Assembly: GCA_039029535.1 (NCBI GenBank)
Contig: JBCCFW010000091.1
Coordinates: forward strand, 1-30,184
Length of the DNA stretch: 30,184 nt
From: JBCCFW01 sp039029535
GTDB taxonomy: Bacteria > Acidobacteriota > JBCCFW01
Reading direction: 5' to 3'
How positions within the stretch are numbered: position 1 is the stretch's first letter; each line of letters opens with the position of its first letter. Positions 16,001 through 21,568 of this stretch are shown here, one piece after another. The notes beneath the pieces were generated by a model. The model saw only the letters and a list, made by a program, of their open reading frames with translations. It was not told where the DNA came from and searched no databases. The position numbers and the translations under genes were made by a program.

Positions 16001-16606
16001 TTCCTCACGGGTCTGCCGGAGGGCAGGTACTTCGTGCACGGCCTCATCGAGGACGGCGAGCACTCGGTGGTCGTCTACGCCGCCAACCCGCTGGAGATCG
16101 GTCTCGACTCCGACGGTGACGGCCTGCTCGACAGCTTCGAGATCGCTGCTGGCCTCGACCCGTTCACCAACGACTCCGAGTCCGACACCGATGGCGACGG
16201 CTTGACCAACGCCTTCGAGGCGGGCATCGGCACCGACCCTGGGCGCTCCGACAGCGACGGTGGCGGCGAGCCCGACGGTCGCGAGCTGCGTCACGGGCGC
16301 GACCCGCTCCTGGCCGATGACGATGTCGCGCTCCCGCCGGACACGATGCTCGGTGACTTCTCGTCACCGCCGGACGGTCGCGTGACCGTCGGCGACGTGG
16401 TGGCCGGCCTGCGACTCTCCGTCGGGCTCGAGGAACCGACGCCCGAGCAGCTCCTCCTCGGTGATCTCGCTCCGTCGGTCGTGGTCGACGACACGGTGGT
16501 GCCGGCGCTGCACTACCGCGTCGGCGACACCCGCCTCGACATCGGCGACGTCGTCCTCATGTTGCGGATGGCGGTCGGGCTCATCGAAGTCGTCGAGGCT
16601 CCCTGA
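10100..16606 (+). CDS. Giant modular secreted protein: LamG-like, TSP3-like repeats, propeller-like, alpha/beta-hydrolase fold, dockerin-like end
   Basis: The ATG at 10100 follows GGAG (10087-10090); the product has 2168 residues. The signal peptide is cleaved after A25 (PAQA, then QDEP). In order: a LamG/concanavalin-like domain at about 30-215 ('SITLRFRIDEVEDW'); an unassigned beta-rich region to about 790; thrombospondin-3-like calcium repeats at 795-850 ('EDNCPEVFNPDQPDDDEDG'); a propeller-like region at 855-1103; more such repeats at 1104-1210; an alpha/beta-hydrolase domain at about 1311-1540 ('VVLVPGY', 'GTPHQGFDLAD'); an unassigned beta-rich region; Asp-rich repeats near 2003-2072; and a dockerin-like pair at 2083-2165 ('DGRVTVGDVVAGLRLSVGL', 'LDIGDVVLMLRMAVGL'). 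In the hydrolase, the lipase nucleophile motif GHSMGG reads AFDAGG, with Asp at 1386 where Ser is expected, while the candidate acid (D1487) and H1518 remain. It may be a non-lipase hydrolase or a binding-only domain. The protein is very acidic. Confidence 0.88.
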   Translation: MLSPRLVLMLLVLVLTAGLAGPAQAQDEPTLLHAFHFAGNLDDEVSDATLTVDDEVTVGPGGYDFAPGQGLKLDRVLDPSYSITLRFRIDEVEDWQWLLSFDGDDTERGLWVNETSLVFYDDDDLELRSDAGSLTVNEFVHLVITRSELSGVVEVYLDGEPVFGFYDPEGVATFTAGPSLFPEDDEYTASGRILSFEVHDGPLTTDQVAEAYSQLEPPVFHFAIGPIVHGASLVVNDQEVDEDDLLPFEMGETVVFETTFADRVFEDVVEAWQDIEVRVHARDYGEVLPRPSPKSGGGTVYIDLDHGYTEHDIYVFTGTSEGTLFIEMFQSPDDAPVRILGLHAAMPSVHVGPLARNIEPGAHGIESGDLAEIFYGTVEADGDLRIETSCNEDFGSAFNKIVASDILIDRSGCESGQDVVIQELTADRLELDDTEATIWWMELDEQLYVYDFDGREINDELPEADILASEPMLWFKARNPAKWQLWPLIDIQGSDDSWFFSNYTYQDYNFWEMHLAGDFYWDNVDNYYEHAHFMGPVTSVSSFTWRAYDDNFINFFGASGELAHGGIRFDGSRGSAGEDFWLPLLTTPEPEGYGFRARENELISPISLLELRNGTFESAHGDETYLSLASGQDLLITSGTDELIFTGENEITHSGGFGHHWVVEDGLTYLDQVPTDDAFGVELLELTEVDGLVTVLAANDYAGGGLGGGAGDDFASTMYLAHRKVDAHGRQFTRTRMTYRVDGSDWQGQVQLEPGLHYFFIVATENDGPYGKLIEHPISVCEQPGETDVDVDRLCTSEDNCPEVFNPDQPDDDEDGVGDACDGCPETFDPAQPDGDGDGIGDACDPCPEAAESPRGPSEPTVYTIDVDREEVALREIDPFTGETLRSVPLFLPGTERPLWVGTGLAHHPFTGELYGIVQIGRRDAGRQLVRIDPDTGRCTSVGDTGTKIAALVFDADGVLHGLTGDGGAPPSTLFQLDTETAGTTRLCTFMSGGDGETLGFNPLDGHFYRGSGGSDGLEDLAYERLDDFGVGGACNVTPITPDEILAGESVQTLTWLPSAEAFLWKKEHDAPSPLYLVDTAGNATYVGEVDHYARDMAVIPAMPRDDDADGVPSEDDNCPCVPNPIQADAELNGIGDACDAPCSSKDPSAGDRDADGHLDDCDGCVDADGDGRAHPDHPSLVCPPDNCPDVFNPDQADSDENGYGDACQVPPVLRFLEVLQDASDPDDLAFAVLAEDDVAPLVSLQYWIDDDSAVVLDLEPPEHELDVILPLSIDGLEVGRHELSVRVESASGEVSLVRTTELLVSLGPIPVVLVPGYHPSRPGAHPEQVETWRSNIEERLERPAFVATGQDSWASPPENAEGLSSTIAEALEDTGAAQVDVLAFDAGGFTAREVLERDGADSIRRLVMVGTPHQGFDLADVLYQTLSRLAGAGNTLALDRLRNDRALPTLTQAGAHAFNLTHRGLDQFPDVEVVLLAGQRQPELDDDIVPLSSALGLTGPNVSSRVFRSVTAARPMHWRALLTDDLFFDDFIAPALGHASDESILLGASTGGTDGMSQRSIRSTRLVLTEEGTGSGDFMTQVIVGAADSITITEHVTEGEVALSLRSPSGKLIGPAQAAIDPMVSYVQGSSDDGLSLAKFAITDPEPGAWTLSVATDGRGFPFGKLTEENDLGTLFRLDASSYAVGSAVTVGLTVEPAGTPVTEAVATFYGPDGTTLGPVVLTSLGGDDYQGVLPTLPAVLGRWSVEVVAAGRFGGAAFQRGSTLLFDVNAGEISATGSYDEDGLREGGELTALLIDVGVSVTQPGVYLVAGNLTGPTGEPAGEASVLLDAPSAGGMTARLAFDAERLTAAGASGVFTLSELTLAKTEPQVSVVSQVSDAYRTTDIPVGLFPVAPEPTLSITSPSAQTGLVHDAFTLAWQDSDPDSDARVSFFLDDDDVGFDGQPIPGAQGLSEDDPTNSLELSSAFLTGLPEGRYFVHGLIEDGEHSVVVYAANPLEIGLDSDGDGLLDSFEIAAGLDPFTNDSESDTDGDGLTNAFEAGIGTDPGRSDSDGGGEPDGRELRHGRDPLLADDDVALPPDTMLGDFSSPPDGRVTVGDVVAGLRLSVGLEEPTPEQLLLGDLAPSVVVDDTVVPALHYRVGDTRLDIGDVVLMLRMAVGLIEVVEAP

Positions 16607-18713
16607 GCGAGGGCACGGGCCCGAGTGGCCGGGTGTCCCCCGGCCTCGGGCCCAGGCCGGTGGCGACCGGCCCGGGCTCGACGAGAAGCCTCCGGTCGCG
16701 GGACACCCCCGGCATCGCCGGTGGTCGAGCCAGCGCCGCGGCAGCACCGCAGGTCAAGTCCGTGAGCGCGCCGCTGCCGCCGACGGTGATCTCGAGCGTC
16801 GTCACGACGACGTTGCCGAGGTCGACCTCCTGCCAACTGTTGTCACCGAGCACGGGGACGGACACGCTCGCCACGACCACTCCCTCCTCGTCGAGAGCGG
16901 TGACTCGCCAGCCCTCCTCATCGACGTCGAGGAGCCCGACCGAGCCGATGTTGGTCGGTGAGGCGAAGCTCAGGGTCATCACCCCGGCCTCTCGCTCGTC
17001 GTCGGGCTCACAGGCACTTCGCTCCTCTGCCTCCTGGAGGATCAAGACCTTGCCCCGGGCCAGCTCGTTGCCGACTCCGGTCCCCGGCGTGGCGAGGTCG
17101 TCGTCGTCACAGGTGGTCTGGACGCTATCGAAGACCAGGACGCGAGCCGAGCCACCGAAGGCGATCTTGTCGAACTGATCGATGACCTCGGTGCCGGCCT
17201 CGAGGCCCTCGAAGTCGTGCGACCGGGGGCACTCGGGATCGCAAAGCTGGCAATCGCAGAACAAGCAGCTCGCCGCGACCTCGGTCTGCCAGGTCAGGTA
17301 GCCGGTGCCCGCGGCGGGGTCCAGCGTCCCCTCCGCGTCGTGGACCTGTGGCTCGATGTCGAAGCAGGTCGTGCTCGAGCCCTGCACGAGGTTGCCCGTG
17401 AGCTCACCCGTCGTCGGACTCCAGGTCAACGCGTGGGCGGTGAACCCCTCCGCCGTGCTCCCACCCAGGCTCACCGTCGGCACGCCGCAGGAGCCAATGG
17501 GTGTCGTGATCTCATCGTGAACGAGGGAGGCGTCGACGACGTGGACCCAGACGTCACCGGGCACCCGGGAGCTGCGCTCGAAGACGAGCTCGAGCGTGCC
17601 GCTCGTCCGGTAGCTGACCGAGTCGGTGCCGAGGGACTCGGCGAGGGCAGGCTCCAGGAGCACCGTCGTCACGCCCTCGGTGAGAGACGCCGTCCGCACG
17701 ACCGGGGTGGTCACGGGCAGCGGCACGGGCTCGAAGGTCAGGTTCGGGTCCACCACGACGCAGCGATTCTGCGTCGGTCCCTGAACGACCACGGTCGCCT
17801 CGGCAGGTGGGAACCCGGTGACCTTGACGAGGACGTCGGTTCCGGCCGGGAGCAAGTCCGTCGGCCGGTAGAACACGAACTTGCAGCCCGGACCGACGAG
17901 CTCCGTCGCGATGGGAGTGGCTGGATCGGATGCCAGGCAGAGCTCGACGGGCGTCCCGGCCGGCGCGGTCGACCTCCCCGCCACCGTCGTGAGCCACGTC
18001 CCCTGGATCGCCTTCGTGATGGTCGTGGTCGTGAGCTCGCAGCAGGGTGCCGGCGCGAGCTCGCCAGCAACGCGAGCATCGAAGTGGATGTTGTCGACCG
18101 TCTCGAGCGTGCCGTCCACCCCGTTGATCTCCACCGCACCGATGCCGGCCGGATGGCTGACACCGATGAAGGTTCCGCCCGACGACGAGTTGACGATGGT
18201 GGTGGGCGCCAACAAGACGCCGTCGAGGTCGTACACCCACACCTCCACGTCACCTGGAAACACGGGAGCGAAGATGTCCATGCCGAAGCAGGTCGTTCCT
18301 CCGCAGGGGAGCTCGAGCCGGAGGGCGTCGGCCTCCTGAGCCGGGCCTTGAACGTTGCTGGGGAGACCGAGAATGCCCGAGGTCAGGAGCACGAGGGACG
18401 AATTGACCGCCAGCGCTCCGTCTCCCAGGCCGAGGATCGGACGGATCACGAGGTCGGGATGGTTCGAGCTGCCGTTGAGTGGGTTGAAGCAAGGATACGA
18501 GCCACCGTCCCAGGTGTGCGGATGAGCGCAGAGCTCGATCCGGCCCGGACCGGCGTTCGCGTCCTCGAAGTCCAGCAGGGGGATCGCGTCGGGGCAGGCG
18601 GCCAGCCACGAGGACCGGTCGGAGTAGTAGGTCGGCTGCCCCCGACCTGGCTGCGCACCGACCGCGAACAGGATGAGGAAGACGAACCCAGAACGACGCC
18701 CGACTCGCAACAT
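16581..18713 (-). CDS. Secreted protein of unknown function with PEP-CTERM-like beta domains and a Cys cluster
   Basis: The ATG at 18713 has GGAGG nine bases upstream, and the product has 710 residues. The signal peptide 'RRSGFVFLILFAVGAQPGRG' leads to 'YYSDRSSWLAACPDAIPLLD', resembling the N-termini of PEP-CTERM-type or choice-of-anchor beta-sandwich proteins. Residues about 28-215 form that domain. The middle part has no recognised family. A tight Cys group (C483, C486, C488, C491, C495) precedes a C-terminal beta-sandwich at about 498-655 ('SHDFEGLEAGTEVIDQFD', 'IAFGGSARVLVFDS', 'SVGLLDVDEEGWRVTALD'), a module recurrent in bacterial surface proteins. There is no sorting tail; the last 55 residues look low-complexity and overlap both the hairpin and the converging gene's final 26 bp, so the true end may be earlier or frameshifted. 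No enzymatic motif was seen. Confidence 0.75.
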   Translation of the reverse strand: MLRVGRRSGFVFLILFAVGAQPGRGQPTYYSDRSSWLAACPDAIPLLDFEDANAGPGRIELCAHPHTWDGGSYPCFNPLNGSSNHPDLVIRPILGLGDGALAVNSSLVLLTSGILGLPSNVQGPAQEADALRLELPCGGTTCFGMDIFAPVFPGDVEVWVYDLDGVLLAPTTIVNSSSGGTFIGVSHPAGIGAVEINGVDGTLETVDNIHFDARVAGELAPAPCCELTTTTITKAIQGTWLTTVAGRSTAPAGTPVELCLASDPATPIATELVGPGCKFVFYRPTDLLPAGTDVLVKVTGFPPAEATVVVQGPTQNRCVVVDPNLTFEPVPLPVTTPVVRTASLTEGVTTVLLEPALAESLGTDSVSYRTSGTLELVFERSSRVPGDVWVHVVDASLVHDEITTPIGSCGVPTVSLGGSTAEGFTAHALTWSPTTGELTGNLVQGSSTTCFDIEPQVHDAEGTLDPAAGTGYLTWQTEVAASCLFCDCQLCDPECPRSHDFEGLEAGTEVIDQFDKIAFGGSARVLVFDSVQTTCDDDDLATPGTGVGNELARGKVLILQEAEERSACEPDDEREAGVMTLSFASPTNIGSVGLLDVDEEGWRVTALDEEGVVVASVSVPVLGDNSWQEVDLGNVVVTTLEITVGGSGALTDLTCGAAAALARPPAMPGVSRDRRLLVEPGPVATGLGPRPGDTRPLGPVPSLREPRRLR
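16617..16653. terminator. Strong GC hairpin after the giant modular gene
   Basis: GGGCCCGAG (16617-16625) and GGCCGGG (16627-16633) pair with CCCGGCC (16639-16645) and CGGGCCC (16647-16653), with only a small bulge. It starts 11 bp after the plus-strand stop at 16606, the expected place for a terminator. It lies inside the 3' end of the converging minus gene's frame, which suggests that the last residues of that frame are terminator sequence rather than a conserved domain. Confidence 0.55.
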
Positions 18714-18770
18714 GCTCAGCACCCTCCGAGGGCGCGGATCTCCGCGCCACCGCCCGTGAGACACGCTCGG

Positions 18771-18799
18771 ACGCTACGGCCCCGTCCGGCCGGCTGCAA
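18771..18799 (-). promoter_or_regulatory. Candidate sigma70-type promoter for the 710-residue secreted protein
   Basis: On the minus strand TTGCAG (18799-18794) is followed after exactly 17 bases by TAGCGT (18776-18771), about 58 bp before the ATG at 18713. Only the TTG part of the -35 and the TAnnnT of the -10 match consensus, so this is a suggestion. Confidence 0.35.
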
Positions 18800-18882
18800 G
18801 CCCCACGAAGCGCTCTCAGCTGCACGTCCTTCTCAACGCAGGAAGGGCGCTGCTGCGCAACCCCATCGTGTTCCCGCTCCTC

Positions 18883-19473
18883 TCAGCCCCCCAGGATCTC
18901 CCGCAGGTCGTCCGCCAAGTCCTCCAGCGTTCGCTCCGACCCGAGCTGCTCGAGCTCGTCGGCACTGACCGAGAGCGTCTCCCACGCTCGACGGACGGCG
19001 GTCTCATCGACGTCTCGCTCGTAGTAGTCCCGTGCCCACTGGGCGTAGTAGGCAGCCTGGCCCACGACGAACCCGAGCAACGGGGCGGACGCCTCCGCCG
19101 GGCTGCTCATCCACGTGCTCTTCCCACGCTCTTGCCAGAGGTAGAACCCGGCCTCGGAGCCGAAGGCCGGCTCCTCCTTGAAGCTCGCGAAGCACGCCGG
19201 CACGTCGTCGAGCTCGCCCCGACGTTGCACGGACTCGTGGACGATCTTGCCCGCCACGCCAGCCGGCGAGAAGTGGAGGAAGGTGGCCCCGCCCTCCCCG
19301 TCGCGCATCGAAGCCATGTCCTCGTCCGGAGCCCAGGTCGCGTCGAAGGAGAAGTACCGCCACTCCCACTCCGGCATGAGGATCGCGTCGAGCAGGGCCA
19401 GGGCCCGACAGCGCCGCTTGAGCTCCGCGGCGTCCGGCAGCAGGCCGACGGTCGTGATCTCGTAGCTCGACAC
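18883..19473 (-). CDS. Protein of unknown family paired with a SUKH gene (candidate immunity protein)
   Basis: The GTG at 19473 has AAGGAGG positioned ideally upstream, and that site overlaps the TAA of the SUKH gene, so the two are translationally close and surely one operon. The product has 196 residues, with no signal peptide or membrane segment, so it is cytoplasmic. Visible stretches are 'CRALALLDAILMPEWEWRYF', 'MASMRDGEGGATFLHFSPAG' and 'YYAQWARDYYERDVDE'. I have the impression that similar unnamed proteins occur in Streptomyces and other large-genome bacteria, but I cannot name a family. Its pairing with a SUKH protein, its size and its acidic, Trp/Tyr-rich make-up fit an immunity protein of a polymorphic toxin system (inference). 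No toxin gene is in the window. An uncharacterised housekeeping role is equally possible. Confidence 0.75.
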   Translation of the reverse strand: MSSYEITTVGLLPDAAELKRRCRALALLDAILMPEWEWRYFSFDATWAPDEDMASMRDGEGGATFLHFSPAGVAGKIVHESVQRRGELDDVPACFASFKEEPAFGSEAGFYLWQERGKSTWMSSPAEASAPLLGFVVGQAAYYAQWARDYYERDVDETAVRRAWETLSVSADELEQLGSERTLEDLADDLREILGG

Positions 19474-19482
19474 GGAACCTCC

Positions 19483-19941
19483 TTAGTCCAGCCTCACCCG
19501 GATCCGCTTCTCGAGGAACTCCAGGAAGTCTCGAGCGTACTGCCGACCGGTCGCCATGGAGAAGATGGGGTACTCACCGTCGGACTCGGGGTGGGACAGG
19601 TCGAAGGTGAAGACCCCGTCGATGTCGTCATGGCTGATGGCCAGATGGTGGGGCTCGCGTCCAGCAGCCCGATCAAGGGCATGGACGAAGGTGATGTCGC
19701 CTGCCGCAATGGCCCCGGGAACCGGTGGGTAGAGACTGTAGATCTCCTCCCCGCCGACCTCGCCGCCCCCGTACTGCCGGAGCCACCAGCGGTAGCTCGC
19801 TGGAAAACGCAAACCAAGGAGCGCTTCGGCCTCCTGAATCCGCTCCTCGGAGATCCCCTGCCCGAACTCGGCAAAGTCGACGAAGTCGGGGTGAGCCTCG
19901 ATCAACTCGCGCATCGCTCGGTATCGCTCGGCCGTGGGCAC
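19483..19941 (-). CDS. SUKH (SMI1/KNR4) domain protein
   Basis: The open frame extends far upstream, but GGAGGAG at 19947-19953 fixes the start at the GTG at 19941, giving 152 residues starting VPTAERYRAM. The SMI1/KNR4 signature is clear: 'ISEERIQEAEALLGLRFPA' followed by 'YRWWLRQYGGGEVGGEEIY', then beta strands ending 'GEYPIFSMATGRQYARDFLE'. Bacterial SUKH proteins are widespread immunity proteins that bind nuclease or deaminase toxins of contact-dependent and polymorphic toxin systems; other members are simple binding scaffolds. The protein is cytoplasmic. It is the first gene of a two-gene operon, and its stop codon is part of the ribosome site of the next gene. No cognate toxin is seen within 10 kb on either side, so it may be an orphan immunity gene or serve a toxin encoded elsewhere. 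Confidence 0.88.
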   Translation of the reverse strand: MPTAERYRAMRELIEAHPDFVDFAEFGQGISEERIQEAEALLGLRFPASYRWWLRQYGGGEVGGEEIYSLYPPVPGAIAAGDITFVHALDRAAGREPHHLAISHDDIDGVFTFDLSHPESDGEYPIFSMATGRQYARDFLEFLEKRIRVRLD

Positions 19942-20046
19942 GTTCACTCCTCCAACTTGCGCGATCGGCCACCGCCGATGACCCGCGCCCCCCATCGCCG
20001 ACACCGACCCAGGGCCCCTCGAGACCCGATCCGAAGATCGACGAGG

Positions 20047-20068
20047 CTGCCGAGACAGCCCTCGGCAG
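20047..20068. other. Inverted repeat between the SUKH operon and the SLOG gene
   Basis: CTGCCGAG (20047-20054) and CTCGGCAG (20061-20068) form an 8-bp perfect stem around ACAGCC. It lies in the divergent spacer 19942-20241, about 105 bp upstream of the SUKH start and about 53 bp upstream of the candidate SLOG -35 hexamer. It could be an operator shared by both transcripts. It has no T-tract on either strand. Confidence 0.4.
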
Positions 20069-20120
20069 GGTCCCGCAGTGCCCGTGTCGGCGCAAGTCCA
20101 CGGCCGTGCCGACTTCTCGC

Positions 20121-20148
20121 TGGACATCGTCGAACGAGCTGCTAAGCT
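20121..20148 (+). promoter_or_regulatory. Candidate sigma70-type promoter for the SLOG-family gene
   Basis: TGGACA (20121-20126, five of six matches to TTGACA) is followed after 16 bases by TAAGCT (20143-20148), which fits TAnnnT and is preceded by TGC. The start codon is 94 bp downstream of the -10. It is the best promoter match seen in the window. Confidence 0.45.
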
Positions 20149-20241
20149 CCGCGCCCCTTCCGACCGACGCCGGCAGATTCCCTGCGGCGCAGCGCCCCCT
20201 TGCGGGCAGCCCCGGACCTCGACGGTCCCACGAGACGAGCG

Positions 20242-20832
20242 ATGACGAACACGTCGAAGATGCAGTTGATTCACGGAGGCCACCGCGGCACCGAGGCCGA
20301 GTTCGGCCGGCTCGCCGAGACCTGGCAGGTCCCCCAGACGACCCTCTCCTTCGAGGGCCATGAAGTCGAGCACGGCGCCAACGTCGAGGTCCTCTCCGAC
20401 GAGGTCCTCGAGACCGGTCGCGTGAGCATGGAGTTCGTCTTCCAGGTCCTGGGCCGACGCTTCGTCACGGGCAAGGGACTGCGCCGCGTCCTCTACTCGA
20501 TGTTCCACGTCGTCGTGCGCAGCGACAGTCTCTTCGCCATCGGCTGGATCAAGGACGACGGCACGGTGAAGGGCGGCACCGGCTGGGGCGTCGAGCTCGC
20601 CAAGCTCTTCAACCGTCCGGTCCACGTCTACGACCAGGACAAGAACGGCTGGTTCCGCTGGGAAGCCGGCGCCTGGCAGCCCGCCGAGGCCCGACTGCCC
20701 GAGGGCACCTTCTCGGCGACCGGCACCCGCCACCTCACCGACGCCGGCAAGCAGGCGATCAGCGACCTCTTCGAGAGCTCGCTGGAGGGCGTCGAGCGCC
20801 CGGTCGAGACCGCGGCCGCCGCTCACTCCTGA
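20242..20832 (+). CDS. SLOG/LOG-like Rossmann-fold protein (putative nucleotide-binding)
   Basis: The ATG at 20242 gives 196 residues; an ATG at 20260 is an alternative, and neither has a strong ribosome site. The N-terminus 'MQLIHGGHRGTEAEFGRLAE' is a Rossmann-type first strand and loop. 'FHVVVRSDSLFAIGWI' is a central strand pair. 'GGTGWGVELAKLFNRPVHVY' (GGTGWG at 111-116) matches the PGGTGT-like phosphate-binding turn and helix of the SLOG superfamily (LOG, DprA and YAcAr-type proteins). It ends with 'DQDKNGWFRWEAGAW', as in YAcAr-like members that wrap the nucleotide site. Family members bind or cleave nucleotide derivatives, and some act as sensors in conflict systems, but the substrate here is unknown. 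It is cytoplasmic and monocistronic, between a good promoter and a strong hairpin, and divergent from the SUKH operon. Confidence 0.72.
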   Translation: MTNTSKMQLIHGGHRGTEAEFGRLAETWQVPQTTLSFEGHEVEHGANVEVLSDEVLETGRVSMEFVFQVLGRRFVTGKGLRRVLYSMFHVVVRSDSLFAIGWIKDDGTVKGGTGWGVELAKLFNRPVHVYDQDKNGWFRWEAGAWQPAEARLPEGTFSATGTRHLTDAGKQAISDLFESSLEGVERPVETAAAAHS

Positions 20833-20841
20833 TCGCGTGAC

Positions 20842-20865
20842 GACTCCGCGTCCCGACGCGGAGTC
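20842..20865 (+). terminator. Hairpin terminator after the SLOG-family gene
   Basis: GACTCCGCGTC (20842-20852) and GACGCGGAGTC (20855-20865) are perfect 11-base inverted arms, starting nine bases after the stop codon. The following TCTCGAG has little T-richness. Position and stability make it a likely terminator. Confidence 0.65.
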
Positions 20866-20923
20866 TCTCGAGAGGGCTCGGTCGACCATCGGCTGGGCCC
20901 TCTCGCTGCGTCGGGAGCAAGGC

Positions 20924-20929
20924 TAGACT
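20924..20929 (+). promoter_or_regulatory. Candidate -10 element for the GNAT gene
   Basis: TAGACT in the context AAGGCTAGACTGG lies 30 bp before the start at 20960 and resembles the TAnnnT elements seen upstream of other genes here. No -35 hexamer was found at 16-18 bp spacing. Confidence 0.3.
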
Positions 20930-20959
20930 GGGCTCACCATCACCGAACCATGGTCCAAG

Positions 20960-21475
20960 ATGATCGAGAGCCAGCGACTCCTCCTGAGGGCCTTCCGCGA
21001 AGCCGACCGCTCCTTCCTGGTCGAGTTGCTCGGTGACGAGAGCGTCACGGCGCTGCTGCTCAGCGGTCGCCCCTTCGAGCCCGCGGCAGCCCATGGGTTC
21101 ATCGACGCCGAGCTTCGAGGCCCCGACGAGGGCGGCCTCGGGCTCGGCGTGCTCGCCCTGAAAGACACCGGACGGCCGGTGGGCTTCGCCGGTCTCATCC
21201 CCTGCAAGGTCGAGCCCGATGAGCTGGAGCTCGGCTTTGCCCTGCACTCCGACGTCCAGGGTCGGGGCTACGGGACCGAGATCGGCCTCGCCCAGGCTCG
21301 ACATGCCCTCGAACGGCTCGGGCGAGACCGCGTCCTGGCCCTCGCGCATCCGGACAACGAGGCCTCCCTGGCGGTCCTGCGCAAGATGGGGATGACTCGC
21401 ACGAGGCAGGTCACCGTACCGGGACGCGGTCCGCGTCTGATCTTCGAGCTGACCGCGTCACGGGCTGAGTCCTAA
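20960..21475 (+). CDS. GNAT-family N-acetyltransferase (RimJ/RimL-like)
   Basis: The ATG at 20960 gives 171 residues with the typical opening 'MIESQRLLLRAFREADRSFL' of the RimJ/RimL-type GNAT subfamily. The acetyl-CoA binding loop is 'VQGRGYGTEIGLAQARHALE' (Q/R-x-x-G-x-G/A type), and a helix-strand end is 'HPDNEASLAVLRKMGM', both standard for the fold. It transfers acetyl from acetyl-CoA to an amino group, either a protein N-terminus or a small molecule; the acceptor cannot be read from the sequence. It is cytoplasmic. There is no strong ribosome site. A hairpin isolates it from the gene before, and 93 bp separate it from the MBOAT gene, with which it could be co-transcribed. The preceding ATG at 20950 is in another frame and was not used. 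Confidence 0.9.
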   Translation: MIESQRLLLRAFREADRSFLVELLGDESVTALLLSGRPFEPAAAHGFIDAELRGPDEGGLGLGVLALKDTGRPVGFAGLIPCKVEPDELELGFALHSDVQGRGYGTEIGLAQARHALERLGRDRVLALAHPDNEASLAVLRKMGMTRTRQVTVPGRGPRLIFELTASRAES

Positions 21476-21568
21476 CGACTGACGGCGTCGAGCGTCGTCC
21501 TTGGCGATGCTCAGCTCGGCCACCTCGCACGGACCCGCCGTGCCCCGGCCTGCCCGAACCGGGCCGGC

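Noticed and set aside
17217..18968. Open frame of about 580 codons on the plus strand
   Set aside because: Antisense to the 710-residue secreted protein, with no start signal and an Arg/Gly/Asp-rich nonsense translation.
19942..20889. Upstream extension of the SUKH reading frame to 20889
   Set aside because: It would run antisense through the whole SLOG gene and its terminator; GGAGGAG next to the GTG at 19941 fixes the real start.
21545..21565. CCGGCC/GGCCGG inverted repeat before the MBOAT gene as a terminator
   Set aside because: Only six paired bases with a long loop and no T-tract, a common chance event in such GC-rich sequence.
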